Source: JBOHHM01 sp050725495 (lineage in GTDB: Bacteria > Pseudomonadota > Gammaproteobacteria > Burkholderiales > Burkholderiaceae_C). Taken from it: DNA of 14,556 bases. A program made the position numbers and the translations under genes. The DNA lies in contig JBOHHM010000097.1 of assembly GCA_050725495.1 (NCBI GenBank), positions 1 through 14,556 on the forward strand, read 5' to 3'. Numbering within the stretch: position 1 is the stretch's first letter; each line of letters starts with the position of its first letter. Under the pieces are notes generated by a model. It did not search any database, was not told the origin of the DNA, and saw only the letters and a program-made list of their open reading frames with translations. This document shows, in pieces, positions 13,155-14,556 of the stretch.

Positions 13155-14333
13155 ATGGAAGACATCGTCATTGTTGCAGCCACCCGCACGGCCGTGGGCA
13201 AATTCGGCGGCACGCTGGCCAAAACCCCGGCCCCTGAACTCGGCGCCGCCGTGGTGAAGGACCTGCTGGCCCGCACGGGCTTGCCCGCCGACCAGGTGGA
13301 CGAAGTGATCCTGGGCCAGGTGCTGGCTGCAGGCGCCGGCCAGAACCCCGCGCGCCAAGCCCTGATCAAAAGCGGCCTGGCCAAGGAAACGCCGGCGCTG
13401 ACCATCAACGCCGTCTGCGGCTCCGGCCTCAAAGCCGTGATGCTGGCGGCCCAGGCCGTGGCCACGGGCGACAGCGAGATCGTGATCGCCGGCGGCCAGG
13501 AAAACATGAGCGCCGCGCCCCATGTGCTGCTGGGCTCGCGCGACGGCCAGCGCATGGGCGACTGGAAGATGGCCGACACCATGATCCTCGACGGCCTGTG
13601 GGACGTCTACAACCAGTACCACATGGGTATCACGGCCGAGAACGTGGCCAAGAAATACGGCATCAGCCGCGAGCAGCAGGACGCGCTGGCCCTGGCCAGC
13701 CAGCAAAAGGCCGCCGCCGCGCAGGATGCGGGCAAGTTCAAGGACGAGATCGTGCCGTTCAGCATCGTGCAGAAAAAGGGCGAGCCCATCGTCTTTGCCG
13801 CCGATGAGTTCATCAACCGCAAGTCCAGTCTCGACGCCCTGGCCGGCCTGCGCCCCGCGTTCGACAAGGCCGGTGGCGTGACGGCGGGCAATGCCTCGGG
13901 CATCAACGATGGCGCCGCCGCCGTGGTCGTGATGAGTGCCAGGAAGGCCGCGGCCCTGGGCCTCAAACCGCTGGGTCGCATTGCGAGCTACGCCAGCTCC
14001 GGCTTGGACCCTGCCTACATGGGCATGGGCCCCGTGCCCGCGTCCACCAAGGCGCTGCAGCGCGCGGGCTGGAAGCCGGCCGACCTCGACCTGCTGGAGA
14101 TCAACGAAGCCTTTGCCGCCCAGGCCTGCGCCGTGAACCAGGAAATGGGCTGGGACACCAGCAAGGTCAACGTCAATGGCGGCGCTATCGCCATCGGTCA
14201 CCCGATTGGTGCATCGGGCTGCCGCATTCTGGTGACGCTGCTGCACGAAATGCAGCGCCGCGACGCCAAAAAAGGCATTGCCTCCCTGTGCGTCGGGGGT
14301 GGCATGGGAGTTGCCCTAACGATCGAGCGCTGA
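13155..14333 (+). CDS. phaA: Acetyl-CoA acetyltransferase (beta-ketothiolase)
   Basis: A 392-residue thiolase that condenses two acetyl-CoA to acetoacetyl-CoA, the first step of polyhydroxybutyrate synthesis. The nucleophile C88 lies in INAVCGSGLKA; NEAFAAQ, the base H349 in GGAIAIGHPIGASG and the second cysteine C379 in CVGGGMG are all present, so it should be active. Length equals that of typical PhaA. The ATG at 13155 has AGGAGA at good spacing; the longer upstream frame from 13089 reads through the intergenic repeat and is rejected. It follows phaC by 104 bp and precedes phaB by 143 bp, the arrangement of the classical phaCAB operon. Other biosynthetic thiolases look alike, but context favours PhaA. 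Confidence 0.95.
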   Translation: MEDIVIVAATRTAVGKFGGTLAKTPAPELGAAVVKDLLARTGLPADQVDEVILGQVLAAGAGQNPARQALIKSGLAKETPALTINAVCGSGLKAVMLAAQAVATGDSEIVIAGGQENMSAAPHVLLGSRDGQRMGDWKMADTMILDGLWDVYNQYHMGITAENVAKKYGISREQQDALALASQQKAAAAQDAGKFKDEIVPFSIVQKKGEPIVFAADEFINRKSSLDALAGLRPAFDKAGGVTAGNASGINDGAAAVVVMSARKAAALGLKPLGRIASYASSGLDPAYMGMGPVPASTKALQRAGWKPADLDLLEINEAFAAQACAVNQEMGWDTSKVNVNGGAIAIGHPIGASGCRILVTLLHEMQRRDAKKGIASLCVGGGMGVALTIER

Positions 14334-14361
14334 TTTCGCGTGGACAATGGCTTGAGCACAG

Positions 14362-14379
14362 CGGAAGCGATTCCGTTTT
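14362..14379 (+). terminator. Weak terminator or attenuator between phaA and phaB
   Basis: CGGAA-GCGA-TTCCG is a 5-bp stem with a GNRA-type tetraloop, followed by TTTT. It lies 28 bp past the phaA stop. The short stem makes full termination unlikely; partial attenuation before phaB is possible. Confidence 0.35.
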
Positions 14380-14434
14380 CTGCCTCGGCAGGCTGTGTTT
14401 CAGGCCGTCAGTCCAGGCGAATTGGGCTTAGTGC

Positions 14435-14451
14435 GCTATTCAATTTGTAGC
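14435..14451. repeat. GCTA-N9-TAGC element, copy 3 (phaA-phaB spacer)
   Basis: GCTATTCAATTTGTAGC, 17 bp, has 4-bp perfect outer arms and the same length as the copies in pgeF and phaC. It lies 25 bp before the phaB start, in AT-rich sequence, and could overlap promoter elements of phaB. Confidence 0.5.
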
Positions 14452-14476
14452 ATCGATAACGAAACAGGAGAGAATC

Positions 14477-14556
14477 ATGAGCCAGAAAGTCGCCTACGTC
14501 ACCGGTGGCATGGGTGGTATCGGTACCGCCATCTGCCAGCGTCTGCACAAAGAGGG
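14477..14556 (+). CDS. phaB: Acetoacetyl-CoA reductase, N-terminal part (cut by window end)
   Basis: Twenty-six complete codons are present, beginning MSQKVAYVTGGMGGIGTAIC. This is the NADP(H)-binding start of a short-chain dehydrogenase with the T-G-G-M-G-G-I-G glycine motif typical of PhaB, which reduces acetoacetyl-CoA to (R)-3-hydroxybutyryl-CoA for PhaC. AGGAGA lies six bases before the ATG. The active-site region is outside the window, so the name rests on the motif and on following phaC and phaA. Confidence 0.9.
   Translation, partial: MSQKVAYVTGGMGGIGTAICQRLHKE

Noticed and set aside
13059..14246. Minus-strand frame of 395 residues
   Set aside because: It is antisense to phaA, which has all catalytic residues; the upstream part reads through the intergenic repeat.

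Overview
The window looks like a chromosomal segment of a GC-rich betaproteobacterium, most likely family Comamonadaceae (Polaromonas, Variovorax, Acidovorax or Rhodoferax relatives). This rests on protein style, on the maleylpyruvate isomerase / PgeF / phaC / phaA / phaB neighbourhood, and on short GCTA-N9-TAGC elements. The genus is inference; no search was run.

Layout. (1) 1-795: a minus-strand antitoxin-like gene of the Xre/MbcA/ParS type with an apparently shortened C-terminus and a palindrome in its promoter, then a gene-poor stretch holding a strong plus-strand hairpin terminator. (2) 796-1341: a zinc-ribbon NUDIX hydrolase, minus strand. (3) 1364-7818: a minus-strand aromatic-acid operon. 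In transcription order it holds a wrecked 3-hydroxybenzoate 6-monooxygenase-like gene, an FAD-dependent oxidoreductase, a half-length gentisate 1,2-dioxygenase-like gene, fumarylpyruvate hydrolase, and the three parts of a TRAP transporter (small membrane, large membrane and periplasmic binding protein), ending at a clear terminator. A MarR-type regulator (7927-8367) diverges from it across an AT-rich palindromic spacer. (4) 8395-9302: two small minus-strand genes, an ABM-domain protein and a VOC-family protein. (5) 9578-14556: plus-strand genes for a zeta-class glutathione-dependent maleylpyruvate/maleylacetoacetate isomerase, the purine nucleoside phosphorylase PgeF, and the polyhydroxyalkanoate cluster phaC-phaA-phaB (phaB cut by the window end). 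A small minus-strand membrane protein gene overlaps the 3' end of pgeF and diverges from phaC.

How it fits together. The intact ancestral route would be 3-hydroxybenzoate to gentisate (monooxygenase), maleylpyruvate (gentisate dioxygenase), fumarylpyruvate (glutathione-dependent isomerase), then fumarate and pyruvate (fumarylpyruvate hydrolase), with the TRAP system importing an acid substrate. Here the first two enzymes are damaged: the monooxygenase by at least two frame changes and a lost C-terminal part, the dioxygenase by what looks like an in-frame deletion fusing its two cupin halves. The hydrolase, isomerase, transporter and regulator look whole. The PHA genes turn acetyl-CoA into poly-3-hydroxybutyrate.

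I found no CRISPR array, rRNA, tRNA, insertion sequence or recognisable defence system. The most unusual items are the fused single-cupin dioxygenase, the decay pattern of the operon, the dense regulatory architecture upstream of phaC, and the 17-bp dispersed element.
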